Shown here: in pieces, positions 50,201 through 56,200 of the stretch
How positions within the stretch are numbered: position 1 is the first letter of the stretch
Layout of the letters: each line of letters opens with the position of its first letter
Assembly (NCBI RefSeq): GCF_028554725.1
Contig: NC_071670.1
Coordinates: 2,170,001-2,234,000, forward strand
Length of the DNA: 64,000 bases
Direction: 5' to 3'
From: Zeugodacus cucurbitae
Taxonomy: Eukaryota > Arthropoda > Insecta > Diptera > Tephritidae
Program-made: the position numbers and the translations under genes
The notes under the pieces: generated by a model
What the model saw: only the letters and a program-made list of their open reading frames with translations
What the model was told of the DNA's origin: nothing
Database searches by the model: none

Positions 50201-53200
50201 GTTCTTTCGACTTTAACGACGCTCGGGTGCGTAGACTCCGCTTCCTTCTCTTGAAGTTTTTGTGCGTCCTGCGCTTTCGGTTTTTGGTTTGTTGGCTCTT
50301 CGTCTGCGTGCTGCTGTTTCAATGATTTTTCAGGTCTCACCTTTGGTTTTAATATTCTTTCTCTTCCCTTCACTTTCTGTTTTAGCACTTTCTCTTCTTT
50401 GCACTTTTGCGTTGAACCTACGTCCTCCTTCACGGGCGTATCCGTGGGTTTAATGCTGTGCGCTTTCTGTTTTTCATTGCGCGCACGCGTTGCTTGCAGA
50501 CTACGTTTGATTTTGCAGTAGAGCGTATTTTGCGTCTTACTTTGCATAGCTTCGTTCGCATCGCTCTTCTTGTTGTTATCCTTTCCCAGCGACTTTTGCA
50601 CACTTAGAGAGGCGTCGAGTTTCTTCTTCGACCTAAAATAGAGCATGAGCCGTTTTAGCGTATTGCGTCGTGTGGCCGTGCTGGACATTGGCGTTAACGC
50701 TGTGTTGCCACCTTGCGTCTTGCCCGTAGAACTCTTATTCGTTTGAGGCGCAACGACTCCGTTGGCGTTTGTCGCTGCATTAACCTGTTGTGTCTTCTGT
50801 CTTTTAGACTTCATATTGTTGACTTGCGCTAATGCGTTTTGACTTTTCTTACAGACAGCGCTGGCCTTGCTCTGTGCTGCTTTGCCAATGGGTTTCTGCT
50901 CCCGACGATGTCTTGTTGGAGGAGACTGATTGCCGCCACGTTGATTGCAACAACGTGACGTTTGATCGCTATTATTTTTCGGTTGCAGTAGTATCCTCAA
51001 ATCACGGTTAACTCTTCGCAAGTGCTTCAATATCTCCATCTCTGTGCGTACGAAATGTGGCAGCTCCTTTCTTCTGCTTTCATTTTGACGCACATTTTTT
51101 CGTTTCGTTGACTTCCATCCCTGATTCGGCTTGTTTGTGGTTTTATTTCCCTGAAGTTTCGCAGTCGGTGTCGTTTGAGTTTGACCAATCGCGGTGTTCC
51201 ACTTTTTCGTAACATTTGAGGTTTCGACGTCCGATTTGTGTTGCTCTGCAGGCTTTACAGCATCTTCCATGCTAGAACTGGTTCCGGTCTATTGTTCAAA
51301 CTGGAATTTTTCTACCAAAAGCATTTAAACTTTTTTTGCAATAAATAATCAAAAAATATAAAAAATGTTATTTAATAAAAAAAGATATTCACTTTTTTGT
51401 AATTTTGACAATATAACTACAATTTTCAATAAAACGTTTGAGAAAAGCACATATTTCGTGCAGATAGTGTGTGTGCTGTGTGATTTGAAATCATAAGTGG
51501 ATGTTCCATGCGACTTCACGTTTTTTTAAAAAAAATCGAAGTTTTTAAAATATTGACTTGAAGAGAAGTAAAGTTACCGAGATTATAAGTTCTTCAAAAG
51601 ATATACATGATACATCGAACTTCCTACAGATAAAACTTAGAACCGAATAAACTTCGTCTAATGCCCAGATTTGTTCTGGGGTTCTCTCCATCTACAGTAA
51701 ATCTGTCCTCTTCAGGTCTTTTCCCGGATATGTCAATATCAAGAAGTCTGATGCCAATCAGGTCTTCAGTCGCGTCAGAACTAAATATGTAGTATTCCAA
51801 AGAAACTGGCAGACTGGCAGCTAACGATCCTATACATCGAGATCTAGACAACATAAGCTTCGTTTACAGTGTATATTTATTGGGACAATTGAAATACATT
51901 AGCGGACATTCGAAATGTGTAAAAATTATTTGTAAATAGCATATCATCATCACTAGACACATCGCTTCTATTGCTGGAACTCGAAACAACAACACACACT
52001 TCTAAATACCAACCAGGCGCACATGATATGCGTACAACTCTCGTGGTCTTAGACCGCCGAAAATGTTTTTGTTCTTTAACAACTTAAGCTTCTGACTCTT
52101 GCACAACATTTGACGTTTTTTTATACAGTTTGCGTTTTCTTCCTGTCTTCGGTGGTTGTGACGCTGGTGGCGTCAAGTTCTGCAACGAGTTTTTGTATTG
52201 GGAACGCGTGTCGGTTGCGTATGCAGTTTCCATGCAGTCATTTTGTTGACCGAGTATAAATTCGTTATTCCGCACTAACGGTATTCGTACAGACTCTGTC
52301 AGTGACCGCTTGTGGCGTTTTCGAGTTTTGCTAGCTTTTTTAGACGCCGGTAGTTCTGCCTTATTCGTACGTTTTCTAGAAGTTGAACGGCTCTTCACTT
52401 TATTAGATTTTTCCGCTTTTTTTGCGCATTGTTGCTGTAGTTGTCTTTTTTGCCGGGAACTGTCGGAAATACTATATTTTTTGTTCTTCCGCTGCTTCAG
52501 TTGGCTTTTGATGTGCACGAACATTTCCTCCAGCGATGATGTGCTCGGCTCAAAGCGCGTTTCGTTGTCAGAAGTTGGAAAGGTTGATTCTTGTACGGCT
52601 GTGCACGATTTGACCGCGGCCTTACTTGTTGAGGGTAGTTCATTGGTTGTACACGAAGTGATGCGAAGTAATTCGGATTTCGAAACCGCTTTTGAGCTTG
52701 ACGAATCGTCAATTTTTACACAAGAGTTTCTTGAAACACGCAGGCGTTTATCACCTCTCTTACGCTGTCTTAAGAGCTCCAGAGAATTGTGCGCAGATAG
52801 CTCGCAAGGTTCCGTGTGACCAACACTTGAATTCGTTTGGTGTTTCTTCGACGTTTTACGCCGTCTTTGTGGCATATTTTTGTTGTTTCTATAATGCTTA
52901 CATTTACTTCTTGGCACTTTGACCCCGGCACTGCGCTTTGTTTTCGCTTCAGTTGGTACTTTTGATGTAACAGCGGGGCTTACTAATATTGTGCTTGTAC
53001 ACGAGTTTGCGCTGCATTTTTCAGAAACTCTGTTGGATAATTTAGAAATAGTTTTGTGCAAGCTCCCACTAGAAACGCATGTCTCTTTTTCTGCTGCTTC
53101 GGCTTGCGGTTCACGACGCATGCGCTCCAACTTTTTCCGTTGCTCATGGGACTTTCGTAGCGTGCCTTTACGTTTCTTCAACAAACCGATATATTCCAAT

Positions 53201-56200
53201 GAATCACGTGGTTCAAATGTGTTCTTCTTACATTTCTTCGTGTTCATCTCCATACCATCGAAAGCATCTGTGCTTTCCTCTCCATCTGGGCCATTATCCA
53301 ATTCATTCTCATTGTGCGAAAGCTGTGTTCGTGGCGCATTTAATGAGCGATAGCTTTTTATTTTCAGTTTTTTCATCTGCGTTGCTATTTGCGCGAGATC
53401 ATCCACCTCGGAGGAAAAATCGTTCTTAAAATTGTTGTCCACCACGTCCTTTTGCACAACATCTCTACCGCCTTTTGCGCGTAAATATGTCAGTTGCATG
53501 AGTTCACGTTGTCTCGCGATGTCTTCAAGCCTCTCAAGCTCTTCACAATCTAATTGCTTTTTCATATTTACAATACCGCGCGTTTCCGTTTCCGCGTATC
53601 GCCGCATGTTCTCCATTTGCAGGAAAATTTCGGAGTCTCGCATGCGTGTTATATCCCGCTTTTGCCAAATTAATTCCAACTCATTCGAATCCTTTGTGCG
53701 TTTCTGATCGAACAGTTTGTTCACCGTCGCATGGCCGAAAAGCTCGTTCAAAACCGCAACATTCGTATGCCGATTGTTGGTTTTGGACGCAGGCTTTTCT
53801 TTACTGTTTTCCTTATCCCCGTTTTTTCTATGCATTCTGGCTGTTCTTTCCTCTCTACTTCTACGTTTGTTTATGACACTTTCTTTATTTTGCACCTTCT
53901 TCGTCGTGAGCGCTGCCACGACTCTGCGGTACTCCGCGTCCAGCATGCTGCCGCAAAGTGATACACCATCCTTAGGTGTATACCCCGCACTCAGCACAGC
54001 TGCCAATTCGTACTCTTCCGGTTTCGGTTGAAATATGCCACCGCTGCTTGCGGCAACGTGGAATTTAATATTTGAACGTATTTTTATGCGTGACGTATCG
54101 TTGAAGTTTTTTTTTTGCTAAACTCGCCATCCTCACCGCCGGCTATGCGTTCGTTTGATTTACTCTGTCTCACAATTGAACTCGTATATTTTCGGGATTT
54201 CGGTGAATCCGTGAAACAGGTGTCGCTAATAGTCTGTATAAGTCCGCGTCGTTCGCCGTATTCACTTTGCGCTCTTGACCTAGCTCTGCTTTGCCGTATT
54301 GAGTTAGTCGTTGCCCGTTTGTCCGCTGTTGCAGATATTGTCGAATAACTTTTATTTCGTCTGTAGCCTCGCAGCCGTTCGCGTGGTACCTCGACAAATG
54401 GTGCCGTCTCGCCCTTTGTGTCGACGCCATATAATGGATTGTGTGCCAACATCACCTGCTCGTGCTCCTCCAACAAGCTGAGAAATTCTGGCGAGATGTG
54501 CTTAAAGCTCTTCGGATCCATGCGTCGCTGTTCGCCATCGCGTATGGGTCGTGCCAACTGCAAATGCTGATGCGGTTGGTACGGCTCATTAGACGTCATG
54601 CCAAACATTTTGCATTTCTCACTCAAATTCGCGCCCATGTTCTGTTCACGTTGACACTCATACCACGTAGTAGCCGTGTCCGGTACATAGATACTCGACT
54701 TCTTCGCGGCAGACCACAAACTGTCTGTGATCTCGTCGCAATCAGTGCGACAGGGCACATTGGTGCGACCGAGCTGTTGCAAACCCATTTGCTGATTCAT
54801 ACGCATGGCCTGATTGGCGGACTCCGGATTCACATTATTATTGATACTATGAATGAAAGCGCTATAGTTCGAGGGACAGAGATAGTCTTGTTCCGTTTGC
54901 TGTTGTTTCACACGTAAACGCTCCTGTTGCGCTTGATATTTATTGAAGGTTGGCTGGTTTTTGCTCGTGAATAGATCTGGTCCATAGTAGTTGCCGCAAC
55001 GTGAAGCTGCCAAAATTTGCGACGTTAAGTAGCGATAACAATTGGTATTACCGAAATTTCCGAAATTCATGTTGCTGCGTTAATAATATTTATACATTGG
55101 AGACCGAAACATTTACTATGTATATATGTACACGTAATAGTGGTGATTTAGTTCGTTTTTCTTGAATTTTTTTAAAATATTTTTTCCAATAATTTCCGAA
55201 ATGGAAAACGTTTAATCTACGAAAAATTTTATTTGAAAGTGACAAAATTTGAGTTGTGCTGTGAGAAGTCGAAACGAAATGTGAAAAGGAGAATTGGAAA
55301 GTATACATATTTGTTGGATAAGTAAGGCGTTGCCATGTTGATGCAATCGGATTTTTAGTTGATTGTGTGCCTACTCCGGCTTCTATTGCTGACTTGAAGG
55401 TGTTACTACTCAGGTATTCCCCTACTTAGAAGTGTTTTAAGGTAAGGCTAAGGGGTTTAAATTAGTTAGTGATTAGTCCCAGTCCGCGGATCTCACTTGC
55501 CTTTTAATTATCTTCAATATCTTTCGAGTTGTTATAGATTTTTACTTGATCCCAACCGATCCACGGCGGAATAGCCGCATAAAATTTGTGATAGGCTCAA
55601 AGCGCTTGTCGCGAGGGTTTGCTATAAGCTTCGTGACACTTGTCGCGAGGGTCAGCCTTCGAATCTAACCTAGTCAGCGGATCTGACTTACTTCTTAATT
55701 TCCATTCACATCTGCATGATGTAGGTATTAAAGATCTTTACTCGATCCTAACCGATCTCCGCTTGACTTTTCCTTATTTGGAATACCTATCTATATAACG
55801 GTAGATCCGATGCATATACGAGTATGTTCGGTGAGGATTCCTTATTTTTATTTATCACACTAAATTCCAGTGAATACTATATAATACATTTATTTCATAA
55901 ACTGTTTGTGAAGTGTCGACATGCTTTTGAAACGAACGAAATAATTATATTTTTTCCATTTATCTCTTGCAGAATCGTTTCCGCCATACAGGCCACCTTC
56001 TCATTTCTGGTCGGTTTCATCGTATGCAAGTCCACATGCAGCAAATCATTCGTGTACGCCTCGCATTTCCTAATGGAGGCATATGGCTGGTTTGGCACCG
56101 CCTACTTTATGTACGACATTTGGTCCATGTACAAAGTGCACACACAGAAAATCGCCGACAAATTGAAGCTGATGCGTTTGAATGCTGCCGCCACAGGTGC

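Larger units (their letters stand above)
11568..55972 (+). other. 44.4-kb intron hosting a nested minus-strand gene cluster
   Basis: Donor GTGAGT at 11568 and acceptor TCTCTTGCAG ending at 55972, confirmed by the in-phase join of the two TLC-protein halves. The intron holds a 5'-truncated LINE near its start and then a head-to-tail series of minus-strand genes from 14910 to 55070, making up most of its length. Confidence 0.85.

Noticed and set aside
51624..51854. 76-codon minus-strand ORF in a spacer
   Set aside because: No domain, no repeat or motif shared with the cluster, and it covers the likely 3' UTR of the 640-aa ORF.
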